Positions 1-7,644 of a stretch of 64,000 nucleotides of DNA are shown here, piece by piece. Source of the DNA: Senimuribacter intestinalis (GTDB lineage Bacteria; Bacillota; Clostridia; Peptostreptococcales; Anaerovoracaceae); NCBI GenBank assembly GCA_943192975.1, contig CALPCJ010000001.1, positions 1 to 64,000 of the forward strand, given 5' to 3'. Position numbers and translations under genes: made by a program. Within the stretch, counting starts at the first letter, position 1. Each line of letters begins with the position of its first letter. Under the pieces are notes generated by a model. It was given only the letters and a program-made list of their open reading frames with translations, had not been told where the DNA came from and did not search any database.

Positions 1-1
1 A

Positions 2-78
2 TGGTGGGCGTTATAGGGCTCGAACCTATGACCCTCTGCTTGTAAGGCAGATGCTCTCCCAGCTGAGCTAAACGCCCA
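2..78 (-). tRNA. tRNA-Val (anticodon UAC)
   Basis: Read on the minus strand, this folds as a full cloverleaf. The acceptor arms TGGGCGT and ACGCCCA are followed by an encoded CCA at positions 4 to 2. The anticodon loop CTTACAA carries TAC, which reads GTA valine codons, and the T-loop is GTTCGAG. It lies three bases downstream of the tRNA-Met gene and is probably cut from the same transcript. Confidence 0.95.
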
Positions 79-81
79 AAG

Positions 82-158
82 TGGTAGCGGCGAGTGGAGT
101 CGAACCACCGACCTTCCGGGTATGAACCGGACGCTCTAGCCAACTAAGCTACACCGCC
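82..158 (-). tRNA. tRNA-Met (anticodon CAU, elongator type)
   Basis: The minus strand gives GGCGGTGTAGCTTAG at the 5' end, an anticodon loop TTCATAC (CAT) closed by a TCCGG/CCGGA stem, the T-loop GGTTCGACT and an encoded CCA. The G1-U72 closing pair and the overall sequence match the elongator methionine tRNA of Firmicutes better than initiator or Ile2 tRNA; the subtype is inferred from similarity. Confidence 0.92.
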
Positions 159-188
159 ACATAGTTTCTTCAAATCACTGCAAGAAAT

Positions 189-217
189 ATATTATCAAAC
201 CTAGCTGAGAATGTCAA
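189..217 (-). promoter_or_regulatory. Promoter of the tRNA-Met/tRNA-Val unit
   Basis: On the minus strand a perfect -35 TTGACA (212-217) is followed by a 17-base spacer and -10 TAATAT (189-194). Transcription would start about 25 bases before tRNA-Met, which suits a stable-RNA promoter. Confidence 0.8.
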
Positions 218-401
218 GAACTTTTTTAGTATTTTATGCTTTTAATATGTCGCAACTTAACATTCTGCCGGCAGGTATCTTTCCTGCACTGCCTATCTTT
301 CCATTCAATGAACAGCTTGAATAGATTACCATTTTCTTGGAGGTTTGTCAATAGGAATTTTAAAATTCCTCAGAAGTTTTTCTTAAACTTTCGCACACGA
401 T
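218..401. other. Intergenic region with palindrome and second promoter candidate
   Basis: This stretch has no gene. It holds a perfect 18-bp palindrome at 353-370 (AGGAATTTTAAAATTCCT), which may end transcription of the upstream dph6-like operon although no clear U-tract follows. Beside it is a second minus-strand promoter candidate, TTGACA (346-351), 17 bases, TAATCT (323-328), which could also feed the tRNA genes. Confidence 0.4.
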
Positions 402-1055
402 CTATTCCACCATAAGCTTTGCATATCCATGGTCAAAAACCGTTTTTCCAAACTCATAATCAAAAGTCTGTTTAAACAGTGGACCATCTGTAACCAGCGT
501 ATGATATTCTCCATTCTCTCCACAGACATCAACACCTTCTGCTGCAAGACGTGTAAGCAGTTCCAAAGATAATGCTTTCCCCAGATACTCTGCACCCATA
601 TATTTTGTATTTACTGTAGTGATTCTTGCAGTAAATCCCGCTTTCAAAAGTTCCTTCACCGCTTCTTTGCGATCCATCTGCCAGAGAGGAAAATATCCTG
701 TAAGACCTGCTGCCTCACATCGATCCTTGTCCCACTTAAGATGTGCTTCTAAATCGATATCGCCAAAGACACAGTACTCAGCGCCCCTGCCTTTCCACTC
801 ACGCAGTTTCTCCTCGAACCTTTCCTCGTAATCTGTTCCGTCCGTCATAATTAAATCGATTGGAATTTCCAGCGCCGCAGAAAGTCTATCGAGCACATCC
901 CGTCCCACTCCGTGAAACCAAGCTTTCTCTGCGTTTGTATTATAAGTAATTAAAAGTCCCAGCGGCTCCATATCGGCTTCTATCGCTTTATAAAGTGCTA
1001 AACTGCTATCTTTGCCTGTACTAAATGATGCTACAAATTTTTTCTTCTCTGTCAT
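402..1055 (-). CDS. Dph6-like PP-loop ATP pyrophosphatase (diphthine-ammonia ligase family)
   Basis: This 217-residue protein begins with a PP-loop (STGKDSS near residue 12) that binds ATP by its pyrophosphate. Near the C-terminus it has an ENGEYHTLV motif, the signature of the Dph6/MJ0570 group of adenine-nucleotide alpha hydrolases. In archaea and eukaryotes Dph6 amidates diphthine on EF-2. Bacteria lack diphthamide, so the substrate here is unknown; adenylation and amidation of some carboxylate is the likely chemistry. Start ATG is preceded by AGAGGAGAAAGC. It is the last gene of the nudC-trxB-dph6 run, 49 bases after trxB. Confidence 0.82.
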   Translation of the reverse strand: MTEKKKFVASFSTGKDSSLALYKAIEADMEPLGLLITYNTNAEKAWFHGVGRDVLDRLSAALEIPIDLIMTDGTDYEERFEEKLREWKGRGAEYCVFGDIDLEAHLKWDKDRCEAAGLTGYFPLWQMDRKEAVKELLKAGFTARITTVNTKYMGAEYLGKALSLELLTRLAAEGVDVCGENGEYHTLVTDGPLFKQTFDYEFGKTVFDHGYAKLMVE

Positions 1056-1104
1056 GCTTTCTCCTCTTACTATTCATATCACTCTACCGCAGACAAATTT
1101 TCCT

Positions 1105-2016
1105 TTACAACCCATTCACATGCGCTGCAGCTGCAAGTGCTGCTACGGCTCCATCGGCAGTAGCTGTAGCCAGCTGGCGAACAGACTTGGTTCTGCAGTC
1201 TCCGCAGGCAAAAACGCCGGGTGTCTTTGTAAGACAGTCTTCACCAGCGATGATATAGCCTTTCTCATCCAGGTCTACTACCTTTGAAAACGCCTGATTT
1301 GCAGGCATCTGTCCGATAGCGACGAATACGCCTGACACCTGCAGCGTTGTAACTTCCTCTGTTTTCACATTACGGATCTTAAGACCATTCACCAGCGCTT
1401 CTCCCAAAATTGCTTCAGGAACGCTATCCAGATAAAACTCTACATTATCCTTAGTGAGCAGTCTTTTTACGACAGTCTGCTCTCCGCGAAAAGTGCCTCT
1501 TCTGTGAATCAGATAGACTTCTTCTGCCAGATCAGAAAGAAGCTCCGCATCTTCCAGGGCTGTATTTCCGCCGCCGATGACCGCCACTTTTTTTCCTCTG
1601 AAAAAAGCGCCATCACAAGTTGCACAGTATGAAACGCCGCTTCCCACAAATCTTTCTTCTTCTGGAAGACCCAGCGGGCGATTTTTCGCCCCAGCAGCGA
1701 GAATAACCGTTTTCGCCTCGTAGCTGCCGTTATTTGTCACAACGAGCTTTATATTCTCACAAGTTTCAACAGAAACCACTTCTTCATAGATAATCTCAGC
1801 GCCCTGCTCTGTCGCCTGTTCATAGAAACTTGTCGCCAGTTCAAACCCCGAAATTTTCTTGATCCCCGGGTAATTTTCTACCTCCGGCGTGTTTAATATC
1901 TGCCCTCCAAATCCTTTTGCATCAATCAGAAGAGTTTTCTTTCCGGCACGTTGTCCGTAAATAGCGGCAGTAAGCCCCGCAGGTCCCGCTCCAATAATTA
2001 TAATGTCATACATCAC
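1105..2016 (-). CDS. trxB: Thioredoxin-disulfide reductase
   Basis: This 303-residue FAD/NADPH enzyme reduces oxidised thioredoxin in the cytoplasm. Visible are the N-terminal FAD motif GAGPAGLTAAIYGQRAG, the redox pair CATC at residues 131-134, the NADPH-binding GGGNTALEDA and the C-terminal FAD motif GVFACGD. Length is normal for the low-molecular-weight bacterial type. Its ATG lies inside the end of nudC (four-base overlap), so the two are probably translationally coupled. It supports thioredoxin-dependent ribonucleotide and peroxide reduction in an anaerobe. Confidence 0.95.
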   Translation of the reverse strand: MMYDIIIIGAGPAGLTAAIYGQRAGKKTLLIDAKGFGGQILNTPEVENYPGIKKISGFELATSFYEQATEQGAEIIYEEVVSVETCENIKLVVTNNGSYEAKTVILAAGAKNRPLGLPEEERFVGSGVSYCATCDGAFFRGKKVAVIGGGNTALEDAELLSDLAEEVYLIHRRGTFRGEQTVVKRLLTKDNVEFYLDSVPEAILGEALVNGLKIRNVKTEEVTTLQVSGVFVAIGQMPANQAFSKVVDLDEKGYIIAGEDCLTKTPGVFACGDCRTKSVRQLATATADGAVAALAAAAHVNGL

Positions 2017-2852
2017 TCTACTTTTCCCTCCTTGAAAATACGCATCATTTCTCTCGTCAGACTGATGCCATCGTCTTTAACATCCATCTCATCTCGGCTG
2101 ACCCATTCCGCAACAGAAAGTTCTTCAGAATCCATGGTAATCTCATCGTTTCCATCCACATGGCAGAAAAATCCCAAAAGCAAATTACAGTCCGTTCCCC
2201 ATGGCTGACTCTTATAATAGGTAATATCTTTTACCTTAAGCCCAGCTTCTTCCATGACTTCACGACTCACCGTTTCTTCCGCTGTTTCGCCGATCTCTGT
2301 AAAGCCTGCAATCAATGCATATTTCTTGTACGCTCTGCCATTGTATTTTGTAAGAAGTATCTTATCACCATTGATTACCCCTACGATAACTGCTGGCGCA
2401 ATTCTCGGATACACTGTATTTCCACAGCAAACACAGCGCATCATCCGCTCTTTATCATCGGGCTTCAGACGCTTTCCGCATCTCCCGCAAAATCTGCTGT
2501 TTCTGTACCATTGATATAAATGATGTGCAGTAGATGCCGCAAAGGCCAGTTCCTTATGTTCCAAATCCCGCAAATTCCTTGTGGATTCCCAGAAATATCC
2601 ATCATTCAAAAGTTGTTGAATTACAGATTCCCCGTCGCTTTTCATTAAAAAGTAACCATCTTCTTCAATTCTGAAAAGGTACTGCAGATCAGCCCCTTCG
2701 AAAAAAACAGCACTAGGCACTGCCAGCCTGCCGTTGCTACCTTTCCTTACTAAAATTCTATCCTCGTCAAAGACAAAGACCCGATCTTCCGCCTCTGCCT
2801 CTTTCTTTTCAAACTCGTTGTACAACTTCCGTTCTCCTAATTCCTGAATCAT
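2013..2852 (-). CDS. nudC: NAD(+) diphosphatase / RNA decapping Nudix hydrolase
   Basis: The 279-residue protein has the NudC layout: an N-terminal beta domain, a four-cysteine zinc ribbon (CGRCGKRL then CVCCGN, about residues 122-144), then a Nudix domain with a full Nudix box GFTEIGETAEETVSREVMEEAGL-type pattern (catalytic REVMEE) and the downstream SQPW motif that marks NADH pyrophosphatases. It hydrolyses NAD(H) to NMN and AMP, and NudC enzymes can also remove NAD caps from RNA. It leads the nudC-trxB-dph6-like operon; AGAGGTG sits before the ATG. The family assignment is firm, the preferred substrate is inferred. Confidence 0.92.
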   Translation of the reverse strand: MIQELGERKLYNEFEKKEAEAEDRVFVFDEDRILVRKGSNGRLAVPSAVFFEGADLQYLFRIEEDGYFLMKSDGESVIQQLLNDGYFWESTRNLRDLEHKELAFAASTAHHLYQWYRNSRFCGRCGKRLKPDDKERMMRCVCCGNTVYPRIAPAVIVGVINGDKILLTKYNGRAYKKYALIAGFTEIGETAEETVSREVMEEAGLKVKDITYYKSQPWGTDCNLLLGFFCHVDGNDEITMDSEELSVAEWVSRDEMDVKDDGISLTREMMRIFKEGKVE

Positions 2853-2908
2853 TTGTCACACCTCTGACTAAAATAGTATTTACTTTCAACTCTATTTTAT
2901 CACGAAAT

Positions 2909-4039
2909 TCAAGGAAAGAAAGGAAAAGTTTTATAACAGATCTCATAGCCATCGCCTCTATCTCCAATGAGAAAAAGCTGCTGCCGTACACCCTCTTTTA
3001 TCTGCGGTCCTAAAGCCTTGAGCGATTCAGTATATTTAAATTCCGAAACAACTTCATATACTCGATAATCATACAAGGAGAGATATGTAATTTCTTTTTG
3101 AATCGCTTCCACCTCAGAATGAGAAAACAGTATATCATCAGAAAGATTTTCTATAGACAAAATTTTAATACTTTCCACATGCGCCGATTTATAACCTGCC
3201 TCATTCCCTTTGATCATATCACAAAATTCATCTATAATCAGTTCCTGTGGTTTTTCTACCACCTCTGTGTTCAGCGTAACAGATCTGTCCCCAAAATCAA
3301 ACTCTTTCTTTCCTCTATAAATATAGTTTTCTTCTTCTGCATAATTCCTCACCAGATTTTCTAGATAAGTAAACCAAATCTGTTCATAGCTATAATAACA
3401 CGCACTTTTTTCGTCATAATATCCGTTCTGATAAAAAATCCCAATCCCCTTTATTTCTATGTAATATTCCTGATAAAGCTGCCTCGCATCAAGCCGCTCT
3501 ATGCCTTCAATATTCTGCAGCAACGTCTTAATTCTCTTCTGTGCTATTTCCTCAGTCCCGCTTTCCGTAGCAAGCGTATACACCGTGCCATCGGAAAGCA
3601 CTCCCTGTATCTCACGAATTACAAAATCTCCTTCAGCAAAATTTACTGGCTGTTTACTCTGCCAGTAAAAAATTACTGAAAAAAGAATTATAATCATCAG
3701 AACACCTACAGTCATCCACGCTGCGACTGTTCTCTTTCTCTGTTTTTTTAAATAACTTCTAATCCCTTTAAGCATCCTCTCTCCGACTTCTGGTTCGCAA
3801 AAACATCTTTGCGTGCTCAGTTCCCCTGCAAAGAGCTCATTTACCGAAATCGAAAGAGTATCACATAAAGAATGCAATATTGATACATCGGGAAAACTCT
3901 TTGCTCTCTCCCACTTAGAAACTGCCCGATCTGTTACCCCTAAAAGTTCTGCCAGCTGCAGCTGGGTCAAATGCTTTTCCTTCCTCCGCTGCGCAATAAA
4001 TGCGCCGATTTTCTCATAATCTAAAGTCCTGGTGTCCAT
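2909..4039 (-). CDS. XRE-family HTH regulator with membrane anchor
   Basis: Residues about 8-65 form an XRE-type helix-turn-helix (IAQRRKEKHLTQLQLAELLGV, then VSKWERAKSFPD). A short linker with RCFCEPEVGERM leads to one hydrophobic segment at about residues 105-127 (WMTVGVLMIIILFSVIFYW). The remaining about 250 residues are predicted to be outside the cell and I do not recognise them. This is a one-protein transmembrane regulator architecture common in Clostridia: DNA binding inside, an unknown sensor outside. AGGAGGAAGAG precedes the ATG. It is separated from nudC by 56 bases and may be transcribed with it. Confidence 0.75.
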   Translation of the reverse strand: MDTRTLDYEKIGAFIAQRRKEKHLTQLQLAELLGVTDRAVSKWERAKSFPDVSILHSLCDTLSISVNELFAGELSTQRCFCEPEVGERMLKGIRSYLKKQRKRTVAAWMTVGVLMIIILFSVIFYWQSKQPVNFAEGDFVIREIQGVLSDGTVYTLATESGTEEIAQKRIKTLLQNIEGIERLDARQLYQEYYIEIKGIGIFYQNGYYDEKSACYYSYEQIWFTYLENLVRNYAEEENYIYRGKKEFDFGDRSVTLNTEVVEKPQELIIDEFCDMIKGNEAGYKSAHVESIKILSIENLSDDILFSHSEVEAIQKEITYLSLYDYRVYEVVSEFKYTESLKALGPQIKEGVRQQLFLIGDRGDGYEICYKTFPFFP

Positions 4040-4089
4040 CCTCTTCCTCCTTTTTTATATTTTACCACAGACATATCTAAAGCCGCAAC

Positions 4090-4102
4090 CAACTGATAGT
4101 TG
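4090..4102. promoter_or_regulatory. Palindromic operator candidate upstream of the XRE regulator
   Basis: CAACT-GAT-AGTTG is a perfect 5-bp inverted repeat. On the minus strand it overlaps the region just before a weak -35 (TTGCGG) that is followed at 18 bases by an extended -10 TGGTAAAAT. The position suits autoregulation by the XRE protein; this is inference. Confidence 0.4.
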
Positions 4103-4522
4103 AGTAACATGGCAAGGGCATGAAGAAAAAATTATCCACCTGAAAATTGTCTTACCCGTGCAATGATTTTAACTTAAAACAGGTATTTCTTGAAAAAGTG
4201 TATAAAGTGGATGTGCGATTCTTAACCGAAAATTATAAAATGCTGAAAAAATGTATAAAACCATCTGAAAAAACATACTTACCGGTTATTCTTACAGATA
4301 TTATCCCTGCTGCCTTGTTGATACTTTGCATTTTGCGTAAGTTTATTTGAAGCTTTACTCAGTATCTTGCATAAAACGCAAAAGTAAAGATTTCTGCCAA
4401 AAATCTTTTATACATCATTTAATAAAAATCGCAATTTAGGTTAAAGTTTTCCTTTTTCCAGTTTTTCTTTGACGTTTTACACTGCTTCTATGGTGTACTT
4501 ATTTAAAATTTGCCTTTTCCTC
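4103..4522. other. Intergenic region, no gene supported
   Basis: This AT-rich stretch lies between the divergent XRE regulator and metal ATPase genes. The only open frame (4147-4350, plus, TTG start) has no ribosome binding site and no recognisable content. I see nothing else in it besides short A/T runs; it could hold a remnant gene or an unrecognised small RNA. Confidence 0.4.
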
Positions 4523-4575
4523 TTGACAACAGCCACAATATATGATTAAATAAACATATGAACATTCATTCATGT
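4523..4575 (+). promoter_or_regulatory. Promoter with SmtB/ArsR-type operator for the metal efflux operon
   Basis: A perfect -35 TTGACA (4523-4528), 17-base spacer and -10 TTAAAT (4546-4551) are followed directly by an imperfect palindrome, ATATGAACATTCATTCATGT (4556-4575). Its core TGAA-N6-TTCA is the known consensus for Zn/Cd-sensing ArsR/SmtB repressors such as SmtB and CzrA. The site covers the expected transcription start, so a bound repressor would block the operon. The cognate sensor is most likely the ArsR gene at 7162. Confidence 0.8.
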
Positions 4576-4604
4576 TAATTGAATGATAAAGAGGAGGTTT
4601 TATA

Positions 4605-7097
4605 ATGAAAGCAATTCACAAAAGAAATTCTTTACAGCCATTACTTCACCATCACGATGAACACTGTGGCTGCGGTCATGCGCATCACGACCATCACGAA
4701 GCCGGTGTACACTGTGACGGCGGTCATAGCCATGAGCATCACCATGAACACCAAGAAGAAATCTGCGATTGCGGTTGTGGCCACGATCACCATGAGCATG
4801 AGCACTGCTGTGAGGAAGATGACAGCGGCGGTGATGGAGATGAGGAACACTCGCACCATCATCATGAACACTGCGACTGCGATTGCGAGCACGACCACCA
4901 CGAACACGATGAGCACCACGAGCATGAGCATCACCACGTTGACGCTGCTGTTCTTGCTAAGGCAGACAAAAAAATCTATCTACTGGAAAATCTTGGCTGC
5001 GCCCACTGTGCTTCCAAGATGGAAGACAAAATCAATCAGCTGCCGACTATAAAAGACGCAACCATTACCTACGCGACAAAACAGCTTCGCATTGCTGCTG
5101 ATGACTGTGATGCACTGCTGCCAGAAATCCGCAGAATCTGCAGTTCTATTGAATCTCAGGTAAAAGTCGTAGATCCTGCTACAATGCAGGCAAAACAGCC
5201 ATCCAGCGTTGCAGATACAAAAGAAGCCAGCAGCAATTCCAAAAAGAAAAAGATTTCAGAAGACAAACTGGAACTCGGCACGATTCTGGCAGGCGCCCTC
5301 CTCTTTGCAGGCGGTGTCATTACCCACCATATGGGGCTGGATCCCCGCATTATGATTGCACTGTCTGTCATATCCTACCTGATTCTGGGAGGAAAAATCA
5401 TCTTAGAAGCCCTGAGAAACATTACAAAAGGACAGATCTTTGATGAAAACTTCCTGATGAGCATTGCTACCATCGGTGCCTTTATCATCGCTGAATACTT
5501 AGAAGCGGTAGGCGTTATGCTCTTTTACCGCATCGGCGAATACTTCGAACATAAAGCTGTCGAGAAAAGCCGCGTACAGATCATGGATGCTATCGATATG
5601 CGTCCCGAAGTGGTTAATTTAGTAAAAGGAACATCCGTAGCAATAATCCCCGCAGAACAAGCTGCAGTCGGAGACATCCTGCTTATCCGTCCTGGAGACA
5701 GAATCCCTCTGGACGGCATGATCATAGATGGAGAAAGCCGTATTGATACCTCTCCAATCACAGGAGAACCTGTTCCTGTTAGCGCAAAACCAGGCACCGC
5801 TGTAACCAGCGGCTGCCTCAATACTTCCGGTCAACTGCAAATCAGAGTAGAAAAACCCCTTTCCGAATCTATGGTTTCCAAAATTTTAGATTCTGTCGAA
5901 AACGCTGCTGCAAGTAAACCGAAATTAGACCGCTTTATTACCAGATTCTCCAGAGTCTATACGCCTTGCGTCGTTATCGCTGCACTTCTTCTTGCTGTGG
6001 TACCTTCTCTGGCAACAGGAAATTGGAACTACTGGGTTTATACTGCCCTTACCTTCCTTGTTATGAGCTGCCCTTGTGCGCTAGTACTCAGTGTACCCCT
6101 TGCCTTTTTCTCCGGCATCGGTGCAGGCTCAAAGAAAGGCATCCTGTTTAAAGGAGGACTTTCCATAGAAGCCCTGGGTAAGCTGAAGGCCGTTGTCATG
6201 GACAAAACTGGCACGATTACAGAAGGAAATTTCCTCCTGCAGAAAATCATCTCCGCCGGAACTTATGGCGAGGACGAACTGCTTGCAATCTGTGCAAGTT
6301 GTGAGCAGCACTCTACTCATCCGATCGCAACCAGCATCGTCAGCGCTGCCACTGGTAAAGGACTCACCCTTTCGGTTCCAGAAAAGCGGAATGAAATCGC
6401 AGGACACGGTATCGTCGCCCAAATGAAAGAAGGGCTTGTCCTCTGCGGCAATCAAAAACTAATGGAAAAATATCAAATTGCTATGCCGACACTTTCTGAG
6501 GCTGCAAGCGGCGCCGAAGTCTTTGTCGCCATCGACGGAAAAATTGCAGGGCGCCTCATCATCGCAGATACTATAAAAGCTGATGCAAAAGACGCCATCA
6601 GCCGTCTTAAGGCAATGGGACTTCACACCGTCATGCTGACAGGTGATGCAAAAAACAGCGCTGAAGCTGTTGCAGCTCAAGTAGGCATCGATCAGGTATA
6701 TGCAAAACTGCTTCCGCAGGATAAATTGACCATGCTGACAAAAGTGAGAGAAGAAAAAGGCAGCGTTATGTTTGTCGGAGACGGTATCAACGATGCACCT
6801 GTTCTCGCCGGAGCTGATGTAGGTGCTGCTATGGGAAGCGGCGCCGATGCAGCAATTGAAGCTGCCGATGCAGTATTTATGCAAACAGAGGTAAACTCTA
6901 TTCCAAGCGCCATTTCTATTGCACGAGCAACAAACGCAATCGCAAAGCAAAACATCATCTTTGCCCTTGTAATCAAAGCAGCTGTCATGATTCTAGGCGT
7001 TATCGGCTTTGCCAACATGTGGCTTGCTGTATTTGCCGACACAGGCGTGGCTATGCTGTGCGTACTGAACTCAATCAGAGCACTATACAAAAAATAA
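4605..7097 (+). CDS. Zn/Cd/Pb-exporting P1B-type ATPase with long His-rich N-terminus
   Basis: This 830-residue inner-membrane pump uses ATP to export soft divalent metals. Residues about 14-112 are a metal-ligand tail with about 37 His and 11 Cys mixed with Asp/Glu. A heavy-metal-associated domain follows (GCAHC at 131-135). The pump core has the TGE loop (ITGEP), the membrane metal site CPC at 489-491, the phosphorylated Asp in DKTGTITEG (D533), the HP motif (STHPIA) and GDGINDAP. These point to the ZntA/CadA subgroup rather than a copper pump. GAGGAGG precedes the ATG. The SmtB-type operator upstream and sensor gene downstream indicate metal-induced expression. Confidence 0.93.
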   Translation: MKAIHKRNSLQPLLHHHDEHCGCGHAHHDHHEAGVHCDGGHSHEHHHEHQEEICDCGCGHDHHEHEHCCEEDDSGGDGDEEHSHHHHEHCDCDCEHDHHEHDEHHEHEHHHVDAAVLAKADKKIYLLENLGCAHCASKMEDKINQLPTIKDATITYATKQLRIAADDCDALLPEIRRICSSIESQVKVVDPATMQAKQPSSVADTKEASSNSKKKKISEDKLELGTILAGALLFAGGVITHHMGLDPRIMIALSVISYLILGGKIILEALRNITKGQIFDENFLMSIATIGAFIIAEYLEAVGVMLFYRIGEYFEHKAVEKSRVQIMDAIDMRPEVVNLVKGTSVAIIPAEQAAVGDILLIRPGDRIPLDGMIIDGESRIDTSPITGEPVPVSAKPGTAVTSGCLNTSGQLQIRVEKPLSESMVSKILDSVENAAASKPKLDRFITRFSRVYTPCVVIAALLLAVVPSLATGNWNYWVYTALTFLVMSCPCALVLSVPLAFFSGIGAGSKKGILFKGGLSIEALGKLKAVVMDKTGTITEGNFLLQKIISAGTYGEDELLAICASCEQHSTHPIATSIVSAATGKGLTLSVPEKRNEIAGHGIVAQMKEGLVLCGNQKLMEKYQIAMPTLSEAASGAEVFVAIDGKIAGRLIIADTIKADAKDAISRLKAMGLHTVMLTGDAKNSAEAVAAQVGIDQVYAKLLPQDKLTMLTKVREEKGSVMFVGDGINDAPVLAGADVGAAMGSGADAAIEAADAVFMQTEVNSIPSAISIARATNAIAKQNIIFALVIKAAVMILGVIGFANMWLAVFADTGVAMLCVLNSIRALYKK

Positions 7098-7161
7098 TGT
7101 TATCGGGAGGAAACGCTTCAGGCTGCTTTCCTCCCATCCATAAAAATACGGAGGAAGAAAC

Positions 7162-7470
7162 ATGGACTTTGAAAAAACAGATCACCCTATCGAGGAAGAA
7201 ACCCTTTACAGCTTAGCAGAGCTATTTAAGGTCTTTGGCGATCCTACCAGAGTCCGGATTTTGTATATCTTATCCTCTCAGGAACTCTGCGTACAGGAAA
7301 TTGCAGATACGTTGTCAATGACCCAGAGCGCAATTTCTCATCAGCTGCGCGTTCTCAAGCAGACTGCCCTGGTAAAATTCCGCCGAGAAGGAAAAACCAT
7401 CTACTATTCACTGGCTGACGATCATGTCGCTACCATCATGGCACAGGGGCTTGAACATGTTTTGGAATAA
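7162..7470 (+). CDS. ArsR/SmtB-family metal-sensing repressor (alpha-5 zinc-site type)
   Basis: This 102-residue winged-helix repressor has the ArsR core (FKVFGDPTRVRILYIL, then the recognition helix SMTQSAISHQLRVLKQ). Its last helix carries D-x-H-x10-H-x2-E, which is exactly the alpha-5 zinc site spacing of SmtB (D104, H106, H117, E120). The alpha-3N region has only one Cys (ELCVQE), so a CadC-type Cys4 cadmium site is absent. It should release the operator at 4556 when zinc binds. GGAGGA precedes the ATG. It lies 64 bases after the pump gene and is presumably in the same operon. Confidence 0.9.
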   Translation: MDFEKTDHPIEEETLYSLAELFKVFGDPTRVRILYILSSQELCVQEIADTLSMTQSAISHQLRVLKQTALVKFRREGKTIYYSLADDHVATIMAQGLEHVLE

Positions 7471-7542
7471 TTTATTGATTCTCAGTAAAGAGCTGCAAAA
7501 CGGCCACTACATTTTCATTTTTGACTTCTTTTCGAATCCCTC

Positions 7543-7570
7543 TTGACTTTTTTGCCAGAAGTGGTACATT
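7543..7570 (+). promoter_or_regulatory. htpG promoter
   Basis: TTGACT (7543-7548) and an extended -10 TGG-TACATT (hexamer 7565-7570) stand 16 bases apart, immediately upstream of the CIRCE element. Confidence 0.6.
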
Positions 7571-7584
7571 ATATTATATGAGTT

Positions 7585-7611
7585 TTAGCACTCATTATTA
7601 TCGAGTGCTAA
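7585..7611. promoter_or_regulatory. CIRCE element (HrcA operator)
   Basis: TTAGCACTC-N9-GAGTGCTAA is a perfect match to the CIRCE inverted repeat bound by the heat-shock repressor HrcA. It lies just after the htpG promoter and 33 bases before the htpG ATG, so HrcA should control htpG directly. Confidence 0.95.
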
Positions 7612-7644
7612 CAACACAAAGTAGAAGACTATGGAGGAGAGACA

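Noticed and set aside
4147..4350. 67-residue open frame with TTG start
   Set aside because: There is no ribosome binding site and no recognisable motif. The surrounding DNA looks non-coding.
4641..4937. Open frames antisense to, and out of frame with, the His-rich region of the pump
   Set aside because: They are artefacts of the repetitive CAT/CAC codons; no start signal supports them.
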